A stretch of 52,592 nt of DNA from positions 1 through 52,592 of the forward strand of contig JANQGW010000052.1 in NCBI GenBank assembly GCA_028282905.1, in the 5' to 3' direction. Both the position numbers and the translations under genes were made by a program. This document shows positions 23,310 to 30,786 of this stretch, piece after piece. The notes under the pieces were generated by a model, which saw only the letters and a list, made by a program, of their open reading frames with translations, made no database searches and was not told where the DNA came from. How positions within the stretch are numbered: position 1 is the stretch's first letter; every line of letters begins with the position of its first letter. Source of the DNA: Sedimentisphaerales bacterium. GTDB lineage: Bacteria; Planctomycetota; Phycisphaerae; Sedimentisphaerales; Anaerohalosphaeraceae.

Positions 23310-25928
23310 GTGAGAATCTCAGGAAAAACATATCGTCGTCACTTCATCGGACAGTTCAGTATTTTATGTGTGCTGTGGGCGCTTGTTTTGAACATGTCAC
23401 CGGCCGAGGCCGCGACATCGCCGGCTTCCGGGTCGTATGTAGTGGTGGTCAAAAAGACAACGCTGGACCAGGATGCGTGGAAAGCGGTGGTTGATACCCT
23501 ACGCGAAAAGTATGATGCTTCGCTGGTGGTCTATCACAATGGTATTTCGGAAGTCGCAATGGCGTTGAGCACCTGGATGCCGCGTTATACTTGTTTTGTC
23601 GAACCGGCCGACAGTGCCAACCGGCAGTTTGTCGTTGATGTGCAGCGCCTAACCCGGGCTTTAGATGATGACCCTTATACGGATACCCAATGGGCAATCT
23701 TAACCGGATACGAGCCGGCCGACGCCTTACGGATCGCTCAATGCTCCGAACCGTTAGTCATTAATAAGGCGCTTTCCGGAACGATTAAGGTCGGGCTGGA
23801 AAATTTCATCGATGGATACCGGTTTAATGAGCACAAAGCGGGCAAATGCCTTCGCAAGATTGACGGCGGCGAGATCGCCGAAGTGGGCTGCCCTGCCGAT
23901 TCGACCGAATCGATTGTCAAGGCACTGGCGGCCAATGACATTGACGCGTTTTATACCAGCGGCCACGGTACCGAACGAGGCTGGCAGATTGGCTATGAGT
24001 TTGCAGGCGGTTTTATTAACGGCCGGCAGGGACAACTTTTCGGGCGGGACGCGCAAAAGAAGATTCTGCCCTTCAGCACTAACAATCCAAAGGTCTGGCT
24101 GCCGACGGGCAACTGCCTGGTCGGACACCTGCCGGACAGCGACTGCTTTGCAACAGCAATGATTCACACCGGCGGCGTCAACCAGATGTTCGGTTATACC
24201 GTGGTGACATTCTTCGGCTACATGGGCTGGGGAACGGATATGTACTTCAGTCATCTGCCGGGACTGTTTTCACTGAGCGAGGCGTTTTATGCCAACCAGC
24301 AGGCACTGCTGTATGAACTGGGGCAAAAGTTCCCGAAGCTGCAAAAGGCAACATTTGAGAAATATACGCAATCGGCACTTTATCAGCAGGTGAAAAAGTA
24401 TTACCCGGGCCAGTCAGGCGATGCACTGGGAATGTTTTGGGACCGGGACGCACTGGCATTTTACGGCGACCCGGCCTGGCAGGCAACCATCGCCCCGGGC
24501 AAACTGCCGTGGACACAGACGCTGGCTGAAACGGGCAACGGCCGATGGCAGCTTGAGATTGTTGCCAATCAGGACGGTACCTGGCCCGAGCGTCCAGTAT
24601 TTGCGTTTCTGCCCAAACGGGTTGAAGCAGTCGAGGTCACAGCCGGACAGGAATACCGCCCCGAGATCACGGATAATTTTGTATTGGTGCCGCTGGCAGG
24701 TGACTACAAAAAGGATTCAAAAGTCACCATCACCTTTACAGGCAAGCAGGCAAAGGCTAAAACAACCAGTCGAGCCGCAGCGGCGGTGATGGTAGGCACG
24801 CCGAATGCCGCAAAGTTTGAAAAGGCCATTGCCGCGATGCCCGAAAAATTTCAGCCGGCTCTGAAACAGGCGCTGGACCTGGCCGGAAGCAATGCTGCGG
24901 AACTGGCTAAAGTATTAGAGAGCGTTAACGGCAAACAGGCCGAAGGCGCCAGCTTTTTAATCGCAAATATGCCGAAGCGTGACCTGCAAACGCTCAGCAG
25001 TGAATTTTTGCTGGAAGATATTCAACTGGCCTATGAAGTAAAAGCCAAAGACCAATGGAAAAACATTCCGGATGACATCTTTTTGAACAATGTGCTGCCG
25101 TATGCCAATCTGGACGAAGTGAGGGTTGCGTGGCGGAAAACGCTCATGGAGAAATGTCTGCCGGTGGTGGCTGATTGCGACAGCCCTTCCCAAGCGGCTC
25201 AGAAGCTGAACAAAACTATATGGTCGATGACAAATGTGAAATACTCAACAAAGCGGGAAAAGGCCAACCAGAATCCGATGGAGTCAATGAAATCCGGACT
25301 GGCATCCTGTACGGGGCTTTCCATTCTGCTGGTGGATGCGTGTCGGTCGGTGGGAATACCGGCGCGAGTGGCGGGAATTGTCCGTTGGCCGCACAAACGC
25401 GGCAATCATACCTGGATTGAAGTGTGGGATGGGAAATGGTATTGTCTGGGGGCGTTTGACGGCAACGACTTGGACAGTGCATGGTTTTTGGCCGATACCG
25501 CACACGCCGTCAAAGGCAACCGGCTGAATGGTGTCTTCGCCGCCAGCTACCAGAAGACAGCGATGCCGTTTTTATGTGTCTGGAATCCCGGTTATCAGGG
25601 AACTGCAGCGGTTGAAGTCACTGAACGATATCTGCCCAAGGCAACGCCGGAAGATGATAAATTCATGACAGCGTTCCGAGTGTTCGAACCGGTCGGCAAA
25701 CAGCGGGTTAAGGCCGAGATCAAAGTCATGGACGGCGGCAAGGTGATTGCCACTGATTTCAGTCGGGATGAAACCAGCGACACCAATGAAACTGCGGCAT
25801 TTGAACTGACACCCGGCAAAGAGTACACAATTGAAATCGTTTATAACGGCCAATCACAGACACTCAAACATACGCCGGAAAAGAAATCGTTCCATACGGT
25901 GGATGTCGTGCTGAAAAAGAAGCCGTAG
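23310..25928 (+). CDS. Secreted two-domain protein: caspase/gingipain-like plus transglutaminase-like
   Basis: 872 residues from a GTG start. A long signal peptide (about 13-35) is followed by a caspase-hemoglobinase (clan CD)-like domain, residues 43-390. It has the sequential His-Gly/Cys pattern: SGHG with His219, then TGNCLVG with Cys269. The C-terminal part has a transglutaminase-like core with Cys667 (ASCTGLS), His700 (GNHTW) and Asp717 (AFDGND), preceded by the usual helical region and followed by a beta domain ending at 872. A Cys-His-Asp triad appears complete. A secreted protease or crosslinking enzyme is inferred. Its relative at 29236 shares the first domain only, including DPYxDTxW and YGDPxW. 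I do not recognise a named family. Confidence 0.85.
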   Translation: MRISGKTYRRHFIGQFSILCVLWALVLNMSPAEAATSPASGSYVVVVKKTTLDQDAWKAVVDTLREKYDASLVVYHNGISEVAMALSTWMPRYTCFVEPADSANRQFVVDVQRLTRALDDDPYTDTQWAILTGYEPADALRIAQCSEPLVINKALSGTIKVGLENFIDGYRFNEHKAGKCLRKIDGGEIAEVGCPADSTESIVKALAANDIDAFYTSGHGTERGWQIGYEFAGGFINGRQGQLFGRDAQKKILPFSTNNPKVWLPTGNCLVGHLPDSDCFATAMIHTGGVNQMFGYTVVTFFGYMGWGTDMYFSHLPGLFSLSEAFYANQQALLYELGQKFPKLQKATFEKYTQSALYQQVKKYYPGQSGDALGMFWDRDALAFYGDPAWQATIAPGKLPWTQTLAETGNGRWQLEIVANQDGTWPERPVFAFLPKRVEAVEVTAGQEYRPEITDNFVLVPLAGDYKKDSKVTITFTGKQAKAKTTSRAAAAVMVGTPNAAKFEKAIAAMPEKFQPALKQALDLAGSNAAELAKVLESVNGKQAEGASFLIANMPKRDLQTLSSEFLLEDIQLAYEVKAKDQWKNIPDDIFLNNVLPYANLDEVRVAWRKTLMEKCLPVVADCDSPSQAAQKLNKTIWSMTNVKYSTKREKANQNPMESMKSGLASCTGLSILLVDACRSVGIPARVAGIVRWPHKRGNHTWIEVWDGKWYCLGAFDGNDLDSAWFLADTAHAVKGNRLNGVFAASYQKTAMPFLCVWNPGYQGTAAVEVTERYLPKATPEDDKFMTAFRVFEPVGKQRVKAEIKVMDGGKVIATDFSRDETSDTNETAAFELTPGKEYTIEIVYNGQSQTLKHTPEKKSFHTVDVVLKKKP

Positions 25929-25965
25929 TACGGATTTTATTTATTCTCGCATATGCTTTCTATTG

Positions 25966-26032
25966 TGTCATTCCCGCGAAAGCGGGAATCCATTCGTTTC
26001 GCACTGGATACCGGGTCAAGCCCGGTATGACA
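25966..26032. repeat. Composite dRS3-like palindromic repeat
   Basis: Two hairpins, ATTCCCGC-GAAA-GCGGGAAT (25970-25989) and ATACCGGG-TCAAG-CCCGGTAT (26008-26028), are bounded by TGTCAT (25966) and ATGACA (ending 26032), so the whole 67 bp is also an outer inverted repeat. Each half is a widespread type of extragenic palindrome. It may help terminate the upstream gene. Confidence 0.75.
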
Positions 26033-26062
26033 AAATAGAAAGAAAACTCTGTAAAATCCGTA

Positions 26063-26225
26063 TTAGAGCATTTCAAGTAAAGATGTGACTGCTTAGGCCG
26101 TCACGAGGACGAGTCCGGCAAGGCGAAAAACGCAGCCTATGCTATTCATAGGCGAGTCTTTTCAACGACGCCGGGCGAAGCCGCAGTAGGCATAAGCGGC
26201 TGCAGCATTTCTTGACATGCCCTAA
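26063..26225. mobile_element. MITE-like element with imperfect 36-40-bp terminal inverted repeats
   Basis: The left end TTAGAGCATTTCAAG and the complement of the right end, TTAGGGCATGTCAAG, match in 13 of 15 positions. Similarity continues inward to about 36-40 bp (GCTTAGGCC versus GCTTATGCC). The 163-bp element contains an inner hairpin GCCTATG-CTATT-CATAGGC and no coding frame of its own. It fills the gap between the convergent secreted-protein gene and arfB. This is the structure of a miniature inverted-repeat element, or of a long structured RNA. Confidence 0.55.
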
Positions 26226-26248
26226 GAGACGATGCGTTCTTGAGACGA

Positions 26249-26674
26249 CTAATCGTCGAAAGTCTTGGCACGGAGTTTTTTGAGTTGTGAGCGTTTTTGT
26301 TTGCTCTGCAGGCGCCGCTCAATCGAGGCTTTCGTAGGCTTGGTTGGGCGGCGTTTTTTGACGGGTTTGAATGCTTTGGCAACCATCTCAGCTAAACGCT
26401 GCAAGGCCGCGTTGCGATTGGCGTGCTGAGAGCGGTAGTCCTGACAGGAAACATGCAAAATGCCTTCCTTGTCAATTCGATTTTTGAGAGCCTTCCGCAA
26501 TGTCTGTTTTTGCTCATCCGTTAGTGTACTGCAGTTGGAAATGTTCAGCGAGACAGTGACACGGGTGTTGAGTTTATTGACATTTTGGCCGCCGGGACCA
26601 CTGCTGCGGGAAAAGGTCAGTGTCAGATCCGTTTCGGGAATGGAAACACGGCGATTGATAATCAGCGGAGCCAT
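26249..26674 (-). CDS. arfB: Alternative ribosome-rescue factor ArfB
   Basis: 141 residues from the ATG at 26674. It holds the release-factor peptidyl-hydrolase domain with the GGQ motif in SSGPGGQNVNKLNTRV and ends in the basic tail (KPTKASIERRLQSKQKRSQLKK) that threads into the empty mRNA channel of stalled ribosomes. Length is typical (E. coli ArfB has 140). Longer in-frame starts overlap the response-regulator gene and add no domain. It follows that gene by 13 bp on the same strand. Confidence 0.9.
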   Translation of the reverse strand: MAPLIINRRVSIPETDLTLTFSRSSGPGGQNVNKLNTRVTVSLNISNCSTLTDEQKQTLRKALKNRIDKEGILHVSCQDYRSQHANRNAALQRLAEMVAKAFKPVKKRRPTKPTKASIERRLQSKQKRSQLKKLRAKTFDD

Positions 26675-26687
26675 GAAACACCTGCGA

Positions 26688-27383
26688 TTAAAGCACCGCG
26701 CGATAGCCTTTGCCGTGGACGGTCTTGATGATTTTGCGAGCAAGGCCAAGTTTTTTGCGCAGCGAAGCGATATGCACATCGACAACGCGCTCGTTGTCGG
26801 TCTGTTCTTCCGAGCCGATTATTATCTGCAAATCCTCGCGGCTGAGGACACTGCCGGCAGCTTTGATCAGCGACAGCAGGATATTAAATTCAGCCGGCGT
26901 GACATCGACCGGAACGCCTTCGACAAAGACCTGACGGCCCGCGGGGAAAATGCGAACCGCCCCGGCCTGGAGCGTTTCCCGCACCGCAGTCGGTTCCGGA
27001 TACGCCCGACGAAGCACAGCGTCGATTCGGGCCAGCAACACCTTGGTACTGAACGGCTTGGTGATGTAGTCGTCAGCACCAACACTGAGGCCGACGATAA
27101 TGTCGGTTTCGCTATCCTTAGCGGTCAGCAGGATAATCGGGATATGGGCGGTTTCGACATCATTTTTGAGTCGGGTGGTCATTTTGATACCGGAAATGTC
27201 GCCGAGGATGATATCCAGCAGGATCAAGTCCGGTTTGTCTGCGGCAATCTGCGACATCGCCTCGACACCGCTGGCGGCGGTTCGAACCTGGTAGCCCTCC
27301 TGTGACAACGACATGCTCAGCAGCTCCAGCAAATCCGTTTGATCATCCACGACTAATATTTTTCTGGCATTCATAGCATCCAT
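26688..27383 (-). CDS. PhoB/OmpR-family response regulator
   Basis: 231 residues. The receiver (residues 7-125) has the Asp pair in VVDD, the phosphoacceptor Asp in LILLDI, the Thr in LLTA and the Lys in ITKPF. A winged-helix DNA-binding domain covers about 135-231 (VPVDVTPAEFNILLSL, SREDLQIII, ERVVDVHIASLRKKL, IKTVHGKGYRAVL). No kinase gene is near, so it is an orphan in this window. A start at 27374 (third codon ATG) is also possible and fits AGGATGG better. Three 11-bp repeats lie just upstream (27417-27449), as expected for tandem binding by this family, so autoregulation is likely. Confidence 0.93.
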   Translation of the reverse strand: MDAMNARKILVVDDQTDLLELLSMSLSQEGYQVRTAASGVEAMSQIAADKPDLILLDIILGDISGIKMTTRLKNDVETAHIPIILLTAKDSETDIIVGLSVGADDYITKPFSTKVLLARIDAVLRRAYPEPTAVRETLQAGAVRIFPAGRQVFVEGVPVDVTPAEFNILLSLIKAAGSVLSREDLQIIIGSEEQTDNERVVDVHIASLRKKLGLARKIIKTVHGKGYRAVL

Positions 27384-27416
27384 CCTAATCCGTCAACGAA
27401 CCGTTGTCCAGCATTG

Positions 27417-27449
27417 TTTCATATTTCACTCATAACCGCTTCATATTTC
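27417..27449 (-). promoter_or_regulatory. Triple 11-bp direct repeat, Pho-box-like regulator site
   Basis: On the plus strand the 11-mers TTTCATATTTC, ACTCATAACCG and CTTCATATTTC follow one another without gaps. TCATA sits at exactly the same place in each (27419, 27430, 27441). E. coli Pho boxes are tandem 11-bp units with TCATA cores, and OmpR/PhoB proteins bind head to tail at this spacing. It ends 34 bp before the regulator's start. Confidence 0.6.
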
Positions 27450-27657
27450 CCACAAACCAACTCTTTTATCGACAAAATCAAGACTCTAATTTACAGATAA
27501 TCCCAATTTATACTGCAAATTTGCGCAATAATTCAACGATTGCCCTCTATTTAAAAAGCTCGGATGGGACAAGACAATACGAATACTCGCGGTTTTATAG
27601 GGCGTCGCACAGTGGTGATAATAATTGCTGAACAACGGAATTATGGCCGATTCAATA

Positions 27658-28974
27658 TTATGCCTCTTTTAATTCCTTCATCCACTCAACTTCGACAAGA
27701 GGTCTCAGGACGAGGCGGGCGGTGGATCGGCCTTTTTGGATCAGCAGAACTTCCTTATCGATAATGAGCCGCTCGATGGTTGGCTCGTCGTAATGGCGGA
27801 TTGTCAGCAACTCCAGTCCTTCGTTGTATTTGACCTCGAAATTCTCACCAAGCTCATCAAGCAGTTGCGGCAACTTGTCGTGGCGGTTGTCGATACAGGC
27901 CGAAAAGCTGATCGCCGAACTCTGCATGAGACGCAGCTTGATGCGATACTTGGCAAACAGCCCAAAAATACAGCTTAAATTGTGCTCGTCAATAAACGAA
28001 AAATCCTTCGGCGCAATCGAAATCAGCATCTGATCGACCTTGAAGATAAACGACGGCACCAGATGGTCGCACTCGACGCCCTCCTGGATCTGCGTGCCCT
28101 CATCGGTCGGCATAAAGAAAGACTTGACCAACAGCGGAATCTGCTTGTTCTGCAGCGGCTTGAGTGTTTTCGGATGAATGACCGATGCACCATAATACGA
28201 AAGCTCCGTCGCCTCTTTATAGGAAATCCGCGGCAGCTTTTCCGTTACGTCAAAATACTTCGGATCGGCATTCAATACGCCCGGCACATCCTTCCAGATT
28301 GTCAGGCTCTCGGCGTCCGTGCAATAAGCCATGATGGCGCCGGAATAATCAGACCCTTCCCTGCCAAGCGTCGTCGTTTGGTCATCAATCGTGCCGGCGA
28401 TAAACCCCTGCGTAACCGCAATGCCTCGCTGCCGGTCGCAGACGTCAAAATACGGCTCCAATATCTTCTCAACCAGATAACCCGTCAGCTTCCAGTCCAC
28501 CTTGCCCTCACGGAACGTGTCATCGGTCTTAATCAGCTCACGGGCATCAAACCATTGGTTGACAATTGCCGCATCATTCAAATAGTGACTGACAATTTTG
28601 GTGGACAACAGTTCTCCGCACGATACCATCGCATCGTACTGCACGTCATAAGACTCAGCCGGCCCGGCCTCCAAGAACTGCTGCAAGTGGTCAAAAATAA
28701 ACTGCACATCTGTGTAAACGGCATGATCAGAATCGGCGAACAATTCATCCATAATCTCAAGGTGGTAGTGTTTCAACTGCTCGAGACACGCCGCGGCTTC
28801 GGGCTGCTGCTTGCGGCAGGCATCCAGATACCGCTCCAGTGCATTGGTGGTCTTGCCCATCGCCGAGATCACAACAATCAAATCATCAGCCGGAAACCGA
28901 TTGAGGATGTCAGCAATATTTCTAACGGCAGAGGCGCTCTTGACCGAAGCGCCGCCAAATTTGAATACTTTCAT
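27658..28974 (-). CDS. lysC: Aspartate kinase
   Basis: 438 residues. The kinase domain opens with KFGGASV (5-11) and includes GREGSDYSGAIMA (catalytic/nucleotide region) and WKDVPGVLNADPK. The C-terminal third holds two ACT-type regulatory units (around 310-438). It makes aspartyl phosphate for lysine, threonine and methionine synthesis and diaminopimelate. Monofunctional, not fused to homoserine dehydrogenase. It has its own promoter (29031-29058), and I see no lysine riboswitch in the leader. The remaining 27450-27657 between this gene and the regulator has only A/T-rich sequence and a possible TTGAAT/TATAAA promoter for the regulator. Confidence 0.94.
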   Translation of the reverse strand: MKVFKFGGASVKSASAVRNIADILNRFPADDLIVVISAMGKTTNALERYLDACRKQQPEAAACLEQLKHYHLEIMDELFADSDHAVYTDVQFIFDHLQQFLEAGPAESYDVQYDAMVSCGELLSTKIVSHYLNDAAIVNQWFDARELIKTDDTFREGKVDWKLTGYLVEKILEPYFDVCDRQRGIAVTQGFIAGTIDDQTTTLGREGSDYSGAIMAYCTDAESLTIWKDVPGVLNADPKYFDVTEKLPRISYKEATELSYYGASVIHPKTLKPLQNKQIPLLVKSFFMPTDEGTQIQEGVECDHLVPSFIFKVDQMLISIAPKDFSFIDEHNLSCIFGLFAKYRIKLRLMQSSAISFSACIDNRHDKLPQLLDELGENFEVKYNEGLELLTIRHYDEPTIERLIIDKEVLLIQKGRSTARLVLRPLVEVEWMKELKEA

Positions 28975-29030
28975 ACGATCACACTTTCAGATGTTTTGCA
29001 AAACATAATTCAACCGTTTCAATGGAGGCG

Positions 29031-29058
29031 ATTCTACCAGATTCAACCGCAACTTCAA
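29031..29058 (-). promoter_or_regulatory. Promoter of lysC
   Basis: On the minus strand TTGAAG (29053-29058), 16 bp, TAGAAT (29031-29036), with TGG just before the -10. It lies 57 bp upstream of the lysC start, giving a short leader. Confidence 0.55.
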
Positions 29059-29235
29059 GACTTCTCTTTTCTGATATTCGACTGCACATATCGATCCAAA
29101 ACGGCTTTAAAGTGATAAAAACAGGACTTAGAGCTTTTTTTCTCGATATTAACTGAAAAACATGTTTAGATGAGTCTATCGCATCAACGCGGGGTGCAAA
29201 TAGTTTGAAAGTTTTTTCGAAAGGCGGCAATCTCC

Positions 29236-30702
29236 ATGAAAACAAAAGTAATGATATTAGGGCTCATAGGAATTTTATTTATCAGCTCCAACTGTATTTC
29301 TGCGCCAAGGCAAAAGAAAAGCCCGGTAGATACATATGCGGTCGTGGTCAGCAAGACAACCTATGCCGACAGCCAATGGCGGGCCGTCGCGGATGCCTTG
29401 GTCAAAAAACGCTCGGCTGAGCTTATTACCTTCGAAGGCGAAGTCGAAACCGCCCTTTCGGCCCTGCAAACACTGCACCCCAAATACACGGCGTTTGTTT
29501 TCCCGCCCCAGCAATTGGATAAACCGGCGGTCAAGCGTTTCTTCGAACTGACCCGGAAATACGACAGTGACCCTTACGGTGACACCATCTGGGGGATTAT
29601 TACCGGCCGGGATGCGGCAGGCGCGATGAAGCTGGTCACGGTTGATAAACCGCTGACCTGCCGCAGCTCGCTGAACACCTCGTTTGTCAACCCGGACCTG
29701 TTCGACCATTGCGCCTGGCTCAGTGACGGTGCTGTGGGCGAATGGGGAACCAAGGACGCTCAAACCGGCAAAGTCACCAAGGCCATCCATGCTAACGGCC
29801 GCCGGGCCAAGCCGGAAAATGTCTATCTGCTGGTGGACTATTTTAACACGCACCCGGTTGATATGATTCTGACCAGTGCCCACGGCAGCCAGATGAATAT
29901 CCAGATGCCGTTTACCAATTCGGCAATCTGTTCGAATCATAAGCCCGGCCATATCGTCACCGCCAGCGGTGGACGAATCCTGAGCAATTCGGAAATCGCC
30001 ACTGAAAAAGATGCGACCTCGATGGCTATGAATCATACCGAACATGATAAGATTTTCTTTCCGGTCGGCAACTGCCTGGTTGGTGACGTCAAACGCAGTC
30101 CCGATTCAATGACGCCGACGATGATCAGCCATTACGGTGCAAGGCAGTGTATTGGTTATACGGAAGCGACCTGGTTCGGCGCCGGCGGCTGGGGAATACT
30201 GTATATGTGGGAAAAGACGCCCGCCCGCCTGTCTCTGGCCGAAGCATGGTTTTTGAACTGCCAGTGGGTGATGGATCGGCTGATTCGTGCCAAAGCGGGC
30301 GATCTGGACGTTCGCGCCCATCGCTGGAACAATCCGCGGGGTCTGGCGTATGACCTGAATGCAGTGCCACTGTACGGCGATCCGCAATGGGTTGCCAAAC
30401 TCGACGACAAGAAAGTCACCAACCCCATCGAAACCAATGTTGAGATTTCTGATGATGAGCAAACGGTTACGCTCACCATTGTCTGTAAAGAAGGGGCCAC
30501 TAAAATGGACCATGGGAAAACCGCTTTCGGCGTCCTGCTGCCGAAACAACTGCCCGCGGCCAGTGACGCCTCGCGTGTTACGGTCAGTGAAGGTAAGCAG
30601 CATCAGCCGATGATGACCGACGATTTCATCCTACTGCGAAATCCCATCTTTAAAGACAACACCACCTGCAAGATCGTCTTTAACATCGCCCCTCTTTCAT
30701 GA
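29236..30702 (+). CDS. Secreted caspase/gingipain-like protein, single-domain paralogue
   Basis: 488 residues with a signal peptide (MILGLIGILFISSNCISA). It aligns along its length with the first 390 residues of the protein at 23310. Shared points are YAVVVSKTT, SDPYGDTIWGIITG, SAHG with His216, VGNCLVG with Cys280, LSLAEAW and YGDPQW. His-Gly followed by Cys is the clan CD arrangement. A beta-rich C-terminal domain (about 400-488) has no transglutaminase. A Cys at 20 might be a lipid site (ISSNC), but the lipobox is poor. Function is inferred; both paralogues may act outside the cell or in the periplasm. Confidence 0.8.
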   Translation: MKTKVMILGLIGILFISSNCISAPRQKKSPVDTYAVVVSKTTYADSQWRAVADALVKKRSAELITFEGEVETALSALQTLHPKYTAFVFPPQQLDKPAVKRFFELTRKYDSDPYGDTIWGIITGRDAAGAMKLVTVDKPLTCRSSLNTSFVNPDLFDHCAWLSDGAVGEWGTKDAQTGKVTKAIHANGRRAKPENVYLLVDYFNTHPVDMILTSAHGSQMNIQMPFTNSAICSNHKPGHIVTASGGRILSNSEIATEKDATSMAMNHTEHDKIFFPVGNCLVGDVKRSPDSMTPTMISHYGARQCIGYTEATWFGAGGWGILYMWEKTPARLSLAEAWFLNCQWVMDRLIRAKAGDLDVRAHRWNNPRGLAYDLNAVPLYGDPQWVAKLDDKKVTNPIETNVEISDDEQTVTLTIVCKEGATKMDHGKTAFGVLLPKQLPAASDASRVTVSEGKQHQPMMTDDFILLRNPIFKDNTTCKIVFNIAPLS

Positions 30703-30745
30703 GTTGACGAAACTCTTTTCGATGTTTTGACATTCCAATAAAGCT

Positions 30746-30777
30746 CGCGGACAGAAAGACAACTCTTTCTGCCCGCG
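30746..30777. terminator. Hairpin between convergent genes
   Basis: CGCGGACAGAAAGA (30746-30759) pairs with TCTTTCTGCCCGCG (30764-30777), 13 of 14 bp around a 4-nt loop. It sits between the stops of two convergent genes and could stop transcription from either side, although the T runs are poor. Confidence 0.6.
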
Positions 30778-30786
30778 TTGTTGTAG

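Noticed and set aside
27982-29115. Long plus-strand frame of 377 codons opposite aspartokinase
   Set aside because: Shadow of lysC; the minus-strand frame has all kinase motifs.
28975-29235. Lysine riboswitch upstream of lysC
   Set aside because: The promoter leaves only about 50 bases of leader, and no conserved L-box sequence was found.
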